Source: an uncultured Myroides sp. (GTDB lineage: Bacteria > Bacteroidota > Bacteroidia > Flavobacteriales > Flavobacteriaceae). Taken from it: DNA of 64,000 nucleotides. Location: the NCBI GenBank assembly GCA_913777665.1, contig CAJYTF010000033.1, positions 27,233 to 91,232 of the forward strand, read 5' to 3'. A program made the translations under genes and the position numbers. Shown here in pieces: positions 1 through 8,582 of the stretch (positions within the stretch are counted from its first letter, which is position 1; each line of letters begins with the position of its first letter). Below the pieces are notes generated by a model. The model did not search any database, was not told the origin of the DNA, and saw only the letters and a program-made list of their open reading frames with translations.

Positions 1-524
1 AATCGTTTTTTCACGGAACATCTTCAGGATTGGATCCGTTGAACAGCTATTTAAGTCTGCCAATTTTAATCAATTCAAAAGATCATATCGAACCAACGGG
101 CATTCCGTCGCAAAAAGAAGAAGGTATGGGAGCTGTTTTCCTGATCGATTCTGAAATGGTTGGCGAAACCGCACCAATGGTCAATATTTTTATGGATAAT
201 TTAAAGAACGAAGGTTTCCGTAATATGATGAAATCACAGTTCACAAAATATACCGATGCTGCTGTTGAAAATTTCTTAAAAGGCGATTTTAAAACGCTTT
301 ACACCAATACAAAAGAAATTTCTAAAATAGCATTAAGTCATTTTAAACCAATGATTCCAGAAAAGTTCCACAACGTTTGGCAGCAGGGAATTGATAGCAA
401 CGACTACTATTTAAAATTGTGCGGATCGGGTGGTGGAGGCTACATTTTAGGTTTTGCCCCAGATTATAACAAAGCAAAAGAAGCGTTGAAAGATTACAAA
501 TTAGAATTGGTTTACAGATTTTAA
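1..524 (+). CDS. GHMP kinase, probable mevalonate kinase (C-terminal part; start outside window)
   Basis: The reading frame is open from the first full codon at position 3, so the gene begins before the window. The visible part opens with the GHMP-kinase segment FHGTSSGLDPLNSY, in which the His-Gly-Ser-Gly cluster is typical of mevalonate-kinase-like proteins of Flavobacteriia, and ends with the glycine-rich C-terminal motif LCGSGGGGYILGF. The family phosphorylates mevalonate, or a related small alcohol, in the mevalonate route to isoprenoids. A prenyltransferase follows after 3 bases, which fits an isoprenoid operon. A TTG at 30 lies inside the conserved motif and is not the start. The exact substrate cannot be settled from this fragment. 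Confidence 0.8.
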   Translation, partial: SFFHGTSSGLDPLNSYLSLPILINSKDHIEPTGIPSQKEEGMGAVFLIDSEMVGETAPMVNIFMDNLKNEGFRNMMKSQFTKYTDAAVENFLKGDFKTLYTNTKEISKIALSHFKPMIPEKFHNVWQQGIDSNDYYLKLCGSGGGGYILGFAPDYNKAKEALKDYKLELVYRF

Positions 525-527
525 AAA

Positions 528-1454
528 ATGACACAGACACGACAACTTAAAAGAACATTAGTAAAATTTTTCAGTTTCTTTTCGGTAGTTCGTGGATACA
601 ATATCGCTGTTGTGGTGTTGGCACAATATCTCTCGGCAATCTTTATTTTTGGCTCTCAATCGAGAGCCATTAGTGTTTTAACCGATGGCGGTTTGTTTCT
701 GATCATTTTCAGCAGTTCGCTGGCAATTGCATCGGGGTACATCATTAACAATTTTTACGATACCGAGAAAGACCTTATTAACCGACCTTACAAATCAATT
801 CTCGATAAAAAAATAAGTAAAGCTACACAGTTTCGTGTCTATTTTTTTCTGAATTTTTTAAGTGTGGCTATTGCCTGGCTGGTTTCGTGGCGAGCTGCAT
901 TTTTCTATGCAGTGTATATTTTTCTGCTTTGGTTTTATTCGCACAAATTGAAAAGATATCCTATTGTTGGAAATATAACCGCATCTGTATTGGTTTTGCT
1001 GCCTTTTTTTGGAATTTTAATGCACTTTCAAAATTTTAGTTGGGGAATTTTCGCACACGGATTTTATTTGTATTTGATCCTTTTTATTAGGGAATCGGTT
1101 AAAGATTTGGAGAACTTAAAAGGAGATTTTGCTAATAATTATCAAACAATTCCCGTTCGTTTTGGTAGTAAGGCTTCTAAAAGTTTAATTACTTTTTTAG
1201 TGCTGCTAACTTTACTGCCTGCTTTTGCATTAATTGCCTACTATAAAGTTGGATACATGCAGTATTACTTTTACATAAGCAGCGGTTTGTTGCTGGCTTT
1301 TTTAATATTTTTATTTCAGGCATCTACTCAGACCGAATACAAAAAACTGCACATTCTTTTAAAACTGATTATTCTTTTCGGAGTTCTTTCTATTGTATTG
1401 ATCGATCCAAATGTGATTATTAATGGAAAAAACATGGTAATTCCTTATTTATAA
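528..1454 (+). CDS. UbiA-family prenyltransferase (geranylgeranylglycerol-phosphate geranylgeranyltransferase-like)
   Basis: A 308-residue integral membrane protein with about eight hydrophobic helices. It carries both Asp-rich motifs of UbiA enzymes: NNFYDTEKDLINRP after the second helix and DLENLKGDFANNYQT in the second half. These bind the Mg-diphosphate of the prenyl donor. The family moves a prenyl chain onto an acceptor at the membrane; the version beside mevalonate genes in Bacteroidota is usually annotated as a geranylgeranylglycerol-phosphate transferase. It starts 3 bases after the upstream kinase, so the two are almost certainly co-transcribed. Its last 10 bases overlap the end of the convergent gene on the other strand. 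The fold is certain; the acceptor is inferred. Confidence 0.85.
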   Translation: MTQTRQLKRTLVKFFSFFSVVRGYNIAVVVLAQYLSAIFIFGSQSRAISVLTDGGLFLIIFSSSLAIASGYIINNFYDTEKDLINRPYKSILDKKISKATQFRVYFFLNFLSVAIAWLVSWRAAFFYAVYIFLLWFYSHKLKRYPIVGNITASVLVLLPFFGILMHFQNFSWGIFAHGFYLYLILFIRESVKDLENLKGDFANNYQTIPVRFGSKASKSLITFLVLLTLLPAFALIAYYKVGYMQYYFYISSGLLLAFLIFLFQASTQTEYKKLHILLKLIILFGVLSIVLIDPNVIINGKNMVIPYL

Positions 1455-1816
1455 GCAAGTTGTTTATTGCTTGATTTTGGCAAATACTTCCATATCATTA
1501 AAAACGAAATCAAAATCGTTCCAAGAAAATAGGCGAGTCCTATAAATAATAATCTTTGTGCATCGCTGTTAAAACTTTCGAATTCATTTACTTCAGAAAA
1601 CAGTGCCAAAATCATATACATTGATAAGAGCATCAATACGCAAGGTATCAATATACCAATGACCTTATTTCTGAAAATAATCTGAAAAATTAAAACAGCT
1701 AACAATCCAATGGCAATCGGATTTAATAAGTTAGAAGTTCCGTGCCAATAAACTAATACAGCAAGCACAAGGAAATATTCGGCAGAATTTAAAAGAAAAG
1801 AAATACTATTTTTCAT
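1445..1816 (-). CDS. small four-helix membrane protein, function unknown
   Basis: A 123-residue protein with about four hydrophobic stretches separated by short polar loops. One loop in the second half is acidic (EVNEFESFNSDAQ). I do not recognise a family. Its 3' end overlaps the convergent prenyltransferase by 10 bases. It may form a loose minus-strand group with the two genes at 1873-2391 and 2408-2881, but the 56-base gap to the next gene leaves room for its own promoter. The start chosen is the first Met, which lies directly before the first hydrophobic segment. Confidence 0.6.
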   Translation of the reverse strand: MKNSISFLLNSAEYFLVLAVLVYWHGTSNLLNPIAIGLLAVLIFQIIFRNKVIGILIPCVLMLLSMYMILALFSEVNEFESFNSDAQRLLFIGLAYFLGTILISFLMIWKYLPKSSNKQLAYK

Positions 1817-1872
1817 AAAACGCTTGTTTTTAATTAGTAACGAATGTTTTACAAAAAGTAGTATGTGTTATT

Positions 1873-2391
1873 TTATTTACCCAATTTTTTTATAGCAGCA
1901 GTGTAAATTTTCTTAATGCTGTTTTTTTCTTCACTTTCACAAATGGTTTCAATGATTTTAAGCAGATCAACATTGTGGTTAGTCTGCAACTTTAAAATTT
2001 CGCCTAAAGCAAAAGCTGCACTCCAACGTACGACGGTTCCTTCGTGATTTGTATTTTCTATTAAGTTTTGTATCGCATTTTTTATTTTATCAGGATACAA
2101 AAAAGCAATGTTACCAATTACTTTAGCACTTTCCCATTTTAGTTTCGCAGCTTTTTGGGTTAACGATGCACAAGCAAAATCAAACAAGCTTTCGGTTGAA
2201 ATAGTCGGATTTTCTTTTGTAGCATATTCGGCAGCCTCCATACAAGTTGCTTTAGTAGCATCTTTCTGTAATTCGGCAAAAGCAATTAGTTCATCAACTA
2301 GTAATGATTTTTCCAAAAGCCAACCACTTATAATCGTCGTTTTTTCCTTCGACTTAATTTCTTTATCTTTTAAAAGATCTTCAATAGTCAT
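1873..2391 (-). CDS. HEAT-repeat-like helical protein
   Basis: A 172-residue soluble protein made of amphipathic helices. The stretches LKWESAKVIGNIAFLYP and TVVRWSAAFALGEILKLQ look like successive HEAT repeats, with conserved Ala/Gly positions and a Trp at the start of the helix. Such repeats usually form a curved protein-binding surface and have no enzymatic activity. The neighbours are two small membrane proteins on the same strand, the upstream one separated by only 16 bases, suggesting a shared transcript. The binding partner is unknown. Confidence 0.7.
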   Translation of the reverse strand: MTIEDLLKDKEIKSKEKTTIISGWLLEKSLLVDELIAFAELQKDATKATCMEAAEYATKENPTISTESLFDFACASLTQKAAKLKWESAKVIGNIAFLYPDKIKNAIQNLIENTNHEGTVVRWSAAFALGEILKLQTNHNVDLLKIIETICESEEKNSIKKIYTAAIKKLGK

Positions 2392-2407
2392 TCAAAAATA
2401 AAATTAG

Positions 2408-2881
2408 TTATAAATTACTAGAAATATCGGTGCTTTTTGTATCGCTAATAGTAGTATTAACAGGAACGATTTTCGGTTTTACACGAGCAAAAAAGAAAAA
2501 TACACAGCTAATAAACCAACCCGCCCAAAATAAATATCCGCCTGCATGAAACTGACTGTTCATGTATTTATGACTTGTTGATGTAAAATCGTAAAAAGTG
2601 TACAGTAAACCAATTAACCCGATAATAACAAAAATTAAATTTACCAGACTAAAGTTTTTATAGGTTGTTGTACGTTTAACAGCCCATAAAATGGCAATAA
2701 GCACCAACTGAATAATAAAAACTGCTGCAAAACCTTTGTACCAGTGTTTCATAAAACCATATTCGGTATAAACGGTTGATACGCCAATACGACCAATTAA
2801 CGACATTTTTGAAAGTAAAATTCCGGCAACCAAACTAATTATTGCCTGAATTAAAATAAGAATGATCCATTTATTTTTCAT
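2408..2881 (-). CDS. four-helix membrane protein, function unknown
   Basis: A 157-residue protein with four predicted membrane segments, a polar loop (YTEYGFMKHWYKG) after the first, and a basic-to-polar C-terminal tail rich in Thr, Ser and Asp. I do not recognise the family. It is the first gene of the minus-strand group, with the HEAT-repeat gene starting 16 bases after its end. It is divergent from the pseudouridine synthase that begins at 2953, with which it shares a 71-base promoter region. Confidence 0.6.
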   Translation of the reverse strand: MKNKWIILILIQAIISLVAGILLSKMSLIGRIGVSTVYTEYGFMKHWYKGFAAVFIIQLVLIAILWAVKRTTTYKNFSLVNLIFVIIGLIGLLYTFYDFTSTSHKYMNSQFHAGGYLFWAGWFISCVFFFFARVKPKIVPVNTTISDTKSTDISSNL

Positions 2882-2929
2882 AACGTTTTTACAATTTAAA
2901 ACTTATGGTAAAGATGCTAAATATTCTCT

Positions 2930-2937
2930 TATCTTTG
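2930..2937 (+). promoter_or_regulatory. -7 promoter box of the pseudouridine synthase gene
   Basis: TATCTTTG matches the Bacteroidota -7 consensus TAnnTTTG. It lies 15 bases before the ATG at 2953, giving a short leader and ruling out the earlier in-frame TTG at 2947 as the likely start. No clear -33 TTTG is visible. Confidence 0.6.
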
Positions 2938-2952
2938 TAAAAATTTTTGATA

Positions 2953-3861
2953 ATGAATAAGCAAGGCGGAAACAGCGGCAACAGAAATAATAAAAAATCA
3001 TCTTTTTCGAAAAAAGGCTCGTTTGATAAAGGTAAACCGAATGAAAAATCGGCATCGGGATCAAACTTTAAAAAACCTTTTAAGAAAGACGATAAGCCGT
3101 TTAAGAAATGGAATGATAAACCTGCTTCATCATCAAAACCTGCAGTTTTAAAAAGCGATGATATTCGTTTAAATAAATATGTAGCTAATTCGGGTGTTTG
3201 TTCACGTCGCGATGCCGATTTGTATATTCAATCTGGAAATGTTACAGTTAACGGAGAAGTAATTACCGAAATGGGTTACAAAGTTAAACCGGGAGATAAA
3301 GTAGTTTTCGACGGTGTTTTGTTGAATCCCGAAAAAAAGGTATATGTTTTATTGAACAAACCTAAAGGTTTTTCTACAGCCGATGACGAAAATGTTTCAA
3401 GTGCTTATGATTTGGTTCGAAATGCATCAACATCTATTTTAAGACCTGTGGGAAGAATGGATAAAAGTACGGTTGGCTTGTTGTTGTTTACGAATGATAA
3501 CGAAATGATTCAGAAATTTACCAACGCTGCACAACATTCATCAAAATTGTATCAGGTTTCGTTAGATAAAAATTTAAAATACGAAGATTTAGAAAAGATA
3601 CAAACCGGAGTTTATATCAACGAACATAAGGTTTGGGTCGAAGAAATTTCGTATGTAGAAAACCAGCCAAAAAGTGAAGTTGGTATTAAATTAAAAACAT
3701 CAAACGTAAAAGTGGTTCGTGCTATTTTTGAAAAATTAGGTTACAACGTTATAAAGTTAGACCGTGTAATGTACGCTGGTTTAACCAAATGGGGAATTGC
3801 CCGCGGACAGTGGCGCTTTCTTACAGAGCAAGAAGTGATTAACTTAAAGAATTTAAAATAA
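2953..3861 (+). CDS. RluB/RsuA-type rRNA pseudouridine synthase with basic N-terminal tail
   Basis: A 302-residue protein. Residues 1-68 form a low-complexity Lys/Ser/Asn/Gly tail. An S4 RNA-binding domain follows at about 70-120 (IRLNKYVANSGVCSRRDAD). The catalytic domain has GRMDKSTVGLLL, with the probable catalytic Asp at residue 170. Enzymes of this family isomerise a specific uridine in ribosomal RNA. The basic tail, common in Bacteroidota members, probably helps bind rRNA. The start at 2953 is preferred because the earlier TTG lies directly behind the promoter box. The gene ends in a hairpin terminator. RluB-like (23S target) is more likely than RsuA-like, but the target is inferred. 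Confidence 0.9.
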   Translation: MNKQGGNSGNRNNKKSSFSKKGSFDKGKPNEKSASGSNFKKPFKKDDKPFKKWNDKPASSSKPAVLKSDDIRLNKYVANSGVCSRRDADLYIQSGNVTVNGEVITEMGYKVKPGDKVVFDGVLLNPEKKVYVLLNKPKGFSTADDENVSSAYDLVRNASTSILRPVGRMDKSTVGLLLFTNDNEMIQKFTNAAQHSSKLYQVSLDKNLKYEDLEKIQTGVYINEHKVWVEEISYVENQPKSEVGIKLKTSNVKVVRAIFEKLGYNVIKLDRVMYAGLTKWGIARGQWRFLTEQEVINLKNLK

Positions 3862-3895
3862 CAAAAAGCGTTTCAGTTTTGAAATGCTTTTTTGT
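3861..3895 (+). terminator. terminator of the pseudouridine synthase gene
   Basis: Hairpin with 15-base arms (ACAAAAAGCGTTTCA and the matching TGAAATGCTTTTTTGT, one G-T pair) around a four-base loop, with the T-run contained in the 3' arm. Confidence 0.8.
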
Positions 3896-3919
3896 TATAT
3901 TGCAGAAAATTATAACCTT

Positions 3920-4267
3920 ATGAACAAATATATTTTAATGATCGCTTTACTGACTTTACAATTAAGCTATAGTCAAAATCAAGAACCTCAAGCAACAGAA
4001 CAAAATATCGAAAATACACAAACAAAAACATTAGCAAGCTTTATTGTGTTTAGCATTACCGATCAAAGTAATGCAGAAGAATATCTCAAGTTTAAAGAAA
4101 AATATAACGTGGATATTAAGTTTGAAAGTTGTGCTGTTGATCTTTCTTTATTTGGTAGAGCTAAAAAAAGTAATAAAGAATTAGCTGATGTTTTAACAGA
4201 GCAATACGGTAAAGTTTGGATGGATGAACTTCCTTGTAGTTTAGTTGGTGTTAGTATGGAACAATAA
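3920..4267 (+). CDS. small secreted protein, function unknown
   Basis: A 115-residue protein with a clear signal peptide (MNKYILMIALLTLQLSYSQ) and then a polar, Gln/Asn/Thr-rich linker. The mature domain contains two Cys residues (in FESCAVDL and ELPCSLVG) that could form a disulfide in the periplasm. I do not recognise the family. An upstream in-frame start at 3884 lies inside the preceding terminator and was rejected. The gene stands alone between two terminators. Confidence 0.65.
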   Translation: MNKYILMIALLTLQLSYSQNQEPQATEQNIENTQTKTLASFIVFSITDQSNAEEYLKFKEKYNVDIKFESCAVDLSLFGRAKKSNKELADVLTEQYGKVWMDELPCSLVGVSMEQ

Positions 4268-4282
4268 ATAACTTTAAAGAAT

Positions 4283-4313
4283 AAAAAAGCTCGATTTTAC
4301 AATCGAGCTTTTT
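4283..4313. terminator. bidirectional terminator
   Basis: Perfect 13-base arms AAAAAGCTCGATT and AATCGAGCTTTTT around TTAC, with an A-run before and a T-run after. It can stop both the small secreted protein gene (+) and the M3 peptidase gene (-). Confidence 0.9.
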
Positions 4314-4318
4314 GTTTA

Positions 4319-6463
4319 TTAATTCAATCCGCGTTTTTTTAACAACGGTTCAATTTTTGGGTCGGCACCACGGAATTTTCTGTATAATTCTGCTGGATCT
4401 TCTGTTCCTCCTTTTTCTAAAACATATTTACGGAACATCAATGCTTTTTCAGAATTAAATAAGCCTGCTGTTTTAAATGCTTCAAATGCATCTGTATCTA
4501 AAACGGCACTCCAAATGTAGCTGTAATATCCTGCCGAATATCCGCCTGCAAAAATGTGACTGAAATAGGTGCTTCGGTAACGCGGAATAATCGCATCAAT
4601 CAAACCGGCTTCTTTCATTGCGTTTATTTCAAACGTATTTACATCGTCTTTAATTTCTTCGGTTGCTGTATGGTATTTCATATCTAAAAACGATGCCGCC
4701 AAATATTCTGTGGTAGCAAAACCTTGATCAAAAGTTCCGGCTTTTTTCATTTTTTCGATTAATGCATCAGGAATTACTTCGCCTGTTTTGTAATGTTTTG
4801 CATACATTTTCAACACTTCAGGTTCGGCAGCCCAATTTTCCATAATTTGCGACGGCAGTTCAACAAAATCTCTTGGAACGTTAGTTCCTGCCAAACTTCT
4901 GTAATTTACGTTCGATAATAATCCGTGTAACGCATGACCAAATTCGTGGAAAAAAGTAGTTGTTTCGTCAAACGTTAATAAAGACGGAGTTGTAGCTGTT
5001 GGTTTTGTAAAGTTACAAACGATGGAAATTACCGGCATTTTGCGTTTACCGTTTTCCATTTGTTGATCACGGTACGATGTCATCCAAGCACCACCACGTT
5101 TTGATTCGCGCGGATGCATATCCATATACAATAATCCCAATGTTTTTTTATTGGCATCGAACACTTCCCAAACCGTAACATCGGCATGATATTTAGGAAC
5201 ATTTGTCAATTCTTTATATGTTAATCCCCACAATTTGTTGGTTACATCGAAAATTCCTTTGCGGACATTTTCTAAACTTAAATAAGGTTTTAATTCCTGC
5301 TCGTCTAAATTGTAACGCTCCTTACGAATTTTCTCTGCATAATAACGCCAATCAGCAGGTGCCACATCTTCATTAATTCCTTCTTTGCGCATTAAAGCCT
5401 GAATGTCTGTAGCTTCTTGTTTTGCCTTATTAACAGCTGGTGTCCATAATTTCATAAGCAAAGTATTCACCGCTTCTGGATTTTTCGCCATGCTTTCTTC
5501 TAACACATATTCTGCATGGTTTTTATAACCTAACAACTGTGCTTTCTGCATACGCAAATTGGCAATTTTCAGTACGTTTTCTTTATTGTCGTTACCATTA
5601 TTTTGGTTACCTCGCACCTGATAAGCATTCCAGATTGTTTTACGCAGCTCGCGATTATCGGCATACTGCAAAAACGGCATTACGCTTGAATTGCTTAAAG
5701 TGAAAACATATTTACCTTCTTTGTTTTTTGCTTTGGCCTCTTCGGTAGCAGCTTCAATTAATTCGGCTGGTAAACCTGCTAAATTTTCTTTTTTATCGAT
5801 AACCAATTCGTAATTGTTGGTTTCGTTCAATAAATTATCGCCGTATTTTAATGATAAAACCGATAATTCGCTGTTCAGTTTTTTAAGTTGGTCTTTATTT
5901 TCTGCCGAAAGATTTGCACCGCTACGAACAAATCGCTTGTAGGTTTCATCTAACAACATTTGTTGCTCCGCACTTAATTTTAATGTTTCCGGTTTTGTAA
6001 TTTGATATTGATTATAAACGGTTTTTACTTTCTGGAAAAGCGCATCGTTTAAATAGATGTTGTCATTATGTTCTGAAAGGGCAGGAGCCATTTCTTGCGA
6101 CAATTTCTGCAACTCGTCATTCGTATTGGCGCTTGTTAAATTGTAAAGTACGGTGGTAACTTTGCTTAATGTTTCGCCCGAATTATCAATAGCCACAATA
6201 ACATTTTCAAATGTTGGTTGTTCTTTGCTATCAACAATTGCCTGAATGTCTTTTTGGTGGTCTTTAATTCCTTCTAAAATAGCAGGTTTAAAATGACTGT
6301 TCTGTATTTTATCGAACGGAGGAACTTCAAACGGAGTGTTCCATTCTGCCAATAAAGGGTTTTCTTGTCCTGAAGTCATTGCGGTATTTTCCTTTTTGTT
6401 ACACGATTGTTGTGCAGCTGCGCCAACTAATAAGCACAGCATAATGATTGTTTTACGATTCAT
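4319..6463 (-). CDS. M3-family metallopeptidase (Dcp-type peptidyl-dipeptidase), lipoprotein
   Basis: A 714-residue zinc peptidase. The zinc site HEFGH is at residues 506-510 (FFHEFGHALHGLLSN) and is followed by the Dcp-typical segment GTNVPRDFVELPSQIMENW. Dcp enzymes remove dipeptides from the C-terminus of peptides. The N-terminus has a hydrophobic stretch ending at a Cys near residue 21 (QQSCNKK), which suggests a lipoprotein attached in the periplasm or at the outer membrane. The length is usual for Dcp. The gene is monocistronic, with a convergent terminator at its end. Confidence 0.93.
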   Translation of the reverse strand: MNRKTIIMLCLLVGAAAQQSCNKKENTAMTSGQENPLLAEWNTPFEVPPFDKIQNSHFKPAILEGIKDHQKDIQAIVDSKEQPTFENVIVAIDNSGETLSKVTTVLYNLTSANTNDELQKLSQEMAPALSEHNDNIYLNDALFQKVKTVYNQYQITKPETLKLSAEQQMLLDETYKRFVRSGANLSAENKDQLKKLNSELSVLSLKYGDNLLNETNNYELVIDKKENLAGLPAELIEAATEEAKAKNKEGKYVFTLSNSSVMPFLQYADNRELRKTIWNAYQVRGNQNNGNDNKENVLKIANLRMQKAQLLGYKNHAEYVLEESMAKNPEAVNTLLMKLWTPAVNKAKQEATDIQALMRKEGINEDVAPADWRYYAEKIRKERYNLDEQELKPYLSLENVRKGIFDVTNKLWGLTYKELTNVPKYHADVTVWEVFDANKKTLGLLYMDMHPRESKRGGAWMTSYRDQQMENGKRKMPVISIVCNFTKPTATTPSLLTFDETTTFFHEFGHALHGLLSNVNYRSLAGTNVPRDFVELPSQIMENWAAEPEVLKMYAKHYKTGEVIPDALIEKMKKAGTFDQGFATTEYLAASFLDMKYHTATEEIKDDVNTFEINAMKEAGLIDAIIPRYRSTYFSHIFAGGYSAGYYSYIWSAVLDTDAFEAFKTAGLFNSEKALMFRKYVLEKGGTEDPAELYRKFRGADPKIEPLLKKRGLN

Positions 6464-6502
6464 TACTTATGTTTTGTTGCAATTTACTAAAACTATCGGC
6501 AT

Positions 6503-6535
6503 AAAAAAAGTACAATCTGTTGAAAGATTGTACTT
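6503..6535 (-). terminator. terminator of the pirin-yceI operon
   Basis: Eleven-base arms AAGTACAATCT and AGATTGTACTT with a six-base loop. Seven A residues on the + strand become the U-run of the minus-strand transcript. Confidence 0.85.
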
Positions 6536-6563
6536 TACAAAAAACAATTAATAACGAACTCTT

Positions 6564-7085
6564 TTATTTTTGTTCAACAAGCTGAATTTCTGCGTTTAAC
6601 TTAACATCTTCGCCTACTAAAACACCGCCGGTTTCTAACGCAGCGTTATAAGTTAAGCCAAAATCTTTACGGTTAATTTTACCGTCTAAATTTAAACCGA
6701 CTTTGGTATTTCCCCAAGGATCGGTCATTAAACCACTAAATTCTGCATTTAAAGTAACCGGTTTTGTAATACCTTTTATGGTCAAATCGCCAGTAATTTC
6801 GTACTCGCTTCCGTTTCCTTGAATATTTGTCGATTTAAAATTTAAAGTAGGATATTGTTCTGCATCAAAGAAATCGGCACTTTTTAAGTGGTTGTCTCTA
6901 TCGGCATTGTTGGTGAAGATCGAATTGATTTTTGCTTCAAACTGTAAATTTGCCTCTTTTAAATCATCGTTAAAATCGATATCAGCCGAATAATCGTTGA
7001 ATAATCCTTTAACGTTTGTAAACATCATGTGTTTTACCTTAAAACCCACTTCGCTGTGTGTTGGGTCAATTGTCCATTTTTTCAT
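6564..7085 (-). CDS. YceI-family lipid-binding protein
   Basis: A 173-residue protein beginning WTIDPTHSEVGFKVKHMMF, the hallmark start of the YceI lipocalin-like barrel that binds isoprenoid chains. Further family signatures are DNHLKSADFFDAEQYPTL in the middle and a conserved IKGITKPVTL strand. There is no signal peptide, so this copy is cytoplasmic, unlike E. coli YceI. It is the second gene of an operon with a pirin, 17 bases after it. This pairing is often seen as a stress-induced unit, but no regulator is encoded directly beside it here. The biochemical role is not well defined. Confidence 0.92.
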   Translation of the reverse strand: MKKWTIDPTHSEVGFKVKHMMFTNVKGLFNDYSADIDFNDDLKEANLQFEAKINSIFTNNADRDNHLKSADFFDAEQYPTLNFKSTNIQGNGSEYEITGDLTIKGITKPVTLNAEFSGLMTDPWGNTKVGLNLDGKINRKDFGLTYNAALETGGVLVGEDVKLNAEIQLVEQK

Positions 7086-7102
7086 ATTAAAAATTTTTTA
7101 AA

Positions 7103-7819
7103 TTAATTTTGATTCATTGGAACTTCAATAACAAGAAATTCACTTTTATCGTTTGTTTTGATTGTTACATTTTCGATTTCCCAGATTCCAATTGCATCGC
7201 GGGTTTCTAATTGATTTCCATCAACTTCGATCGATCCATTTAAAAGAAAAATATAAATTCCGTTGTTTTTAGGATCTTCCACAGTAATCGTAGTTTCTTT
7301 ACCAGCATCGAACTTCGCCATTTTAAACCAAGCATTTTGCTGTAATCTTAAAGTACCTTCGGCTGTTTCTGGCTGAATCAACGTTTTGATTTCGTTATCG
7401 TTTACCGCATATTCCATTTGACCATAACGTGGTGTAATATTCATTTTGTTTGGAATGATCCATATTTGAAGAAACTTTACAGCTTCGGTTGCACTGCCGT
7501 TCATTTCGCTGTGAGTTACACCTGTGCCGGCACTCATAAACTGAATTTCGCCTTTTTGAATGATTCCTTCAGATCCGGTACTGTCTTTATGAGCCAATTT
7601 TCCTTCTAACGGAATTGAAACAATTTCCATGTTTTGGTGTGGATGTGCGCCAAAGCCTCTGCCTGCTGCCACATAATCATCATTCAGAACCCGTAAAGCT
7701 CCAAAATGAACGCGCTCCGGATTAAAATATCCTGCAAATGAAAAAGTATGATAAGATTTTAACCAATCGTGATCGGCATATCCTCTTGATGCTGCTTTAT
7801 GAATTGTATATTTTGCCAT
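7103..7819 (-). CDS. pirin family protein
   Basis: A 238-residue bicupin. The N-terminal cupin has the pirin metal site, with His, His and later His, Glu in HPHQNMEIVSI and THSEMN; the C-terminal cupin lacks such a cluster. Pirins bind iron or nickel, and some show quercetinase activity or act as redox-dependent co-regulators. The first gene of a two-gene operon with yceI, its promoter carries a symmetric operator (see 7842-7859). Substrate and partner are unknown. Confidence 0.92.
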   Translation of the reverse strand: MAKYTIHKAASRGYADHDWLKSYHTFSFAGYFNPERVHFGALRVLNDDYVAAGRGFGAHPHQNMEIVSIPLEGKLAHKDSTGSEGIIQKGEIQFMSAGTGVTHSEMNGSATEAVKFLQIWIIPNKMNITPRYGQMEYAVNDNEIKTLIQPETAEGTLRLQQNAWFKMAKFDAGKETTITVEDPKNNGIYIFLLNGSIEVDGNQLETRDAIGIWEIENVTIKTNDKSEFLVIEVPMNQN

Positions 7820-7841
7820 TGTTGTGCGTTTTTTAATTTTA

Positions 7842-7859
7842 TAATGTAAAGGTACATTA
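7842..7859 (-). promoter_or_regulatory. palindromic operator over the -7 box of the pirin-yceI promoter
   Basis: TAATGTAAAGGTACATTA has perfect 7-base arms around AAGG. Read on the minus strand, its centre contains TACCTTTA, a variant of the -7 box, so a protein bound here would block RNA polymerase. It lies about 25 bases before the pirin start codon. Confidence 0.6.
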
Positions 7860-7924
7860 CACAGATTAATTGGCTGTTAATCTATATTAAGAAATAAAAA
7901 ACGCTGATTTTCAAATGTTTATTT

Positions 7925-8506
7925 TTACTTTTTACGCAGGAGGTTGCTTTTCATTTTACTGAAAAACTCGGGCGTAACACCAATAAACGATGCTATGTAT
8001 TTTTGTGGCAGGCAGTTAATAATATCGGGATATTTTTGCAGAAATTTTTCGTAACGTTCTTCGGCAGTTAACGCCATTTTATCTAAAATGCGCTGTTGGT
8101 TGGCAATTAAATTGTTTTCGGTAAGTATTCTAAAAAAACGTTCCAATTTTGGAACTTCGGTAAATAATCGTTCTGCATCGCAACGTTGTAAAATAAGTAC
8201 ATCGCAATCTTCCATTACATCAACATATAATACGGCAGGTTTTCCCGTTAGATAACTGTACATGTCGGCAACCCACCAACCTGGTGTTGCAAAACTTAAA
8301 ATGTGTACTGTTCCGTTATCGTCAATAGTGTAACTGCGTAAAATTCCCTTTAAAACAAAATAGGTAAAATGCGCTTCGTCGCCTGGTTTTATTACAATTG
8401 TTTTAGCTTTAAAACTGGCTTTTTCAAAAGCATTAAAAATAATATCTTCTTCTTCTGAAGTTAGCGAAACGTGTTTGGATATATTTTGAAGCAGTAAATT
8501 TTTCAT
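7925..8506 (-). CDS. Crp/Fnr-family transcriptional regulator
   Basis: A 193-residue regulator with an N-terminal cyclic-nucleotide-binding-fold domain (about residues 20-125; KPGDEAHFTYFVLKGILRSYTID). The C-terminal recognition region is short (YIASFIGVTPEFFSKMKSNLL). The usual cAMP-contacting Arg-Ser pair is not evident, so it may sense another signal or none. Such proteins often regulate the neighbouring gene. The pirin operon lies downstream on the same strand and a GNAT gene diverges upstream; both have palindromes at their promoters. No Fe-S Cys cluster is visible. Target genes are inferred only. Confidence 0.88.
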   Translation of the reverse strand: MKNLLLQNISKHVSLTSEEEDIIFNAFEKASFKAKTIVIKPGDEAHFTYFVLKGILRSYTIDDNGTVHILSFATPGWWVADMYSYLTGKPAVLYVDVMEDCDVLILQRCDAERLFTEVPKLERFFRILTENNLIANQQRILDKMALTAEERYEKFLQKYPDIINCLPQKYIASFIGVTPEFFSKMKSNLLRKK

Positions 8507-8582
8507 TTGTGCGACTTGTTTATTTTACGATCATAAAAATAGCGATAAATTATGATAACATCTATTTTATTTACTATCTTGT

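Noticed and set aside
7925-8506. Crp/Fnr protein as the cAMP receptor for the predicted cyclase pair
   Set aside because: The cAMP-contacting Arg-Ser pair is not evident and the gene is 7 kb away in a separate operon; kept only as a regulator of unknown ligand.
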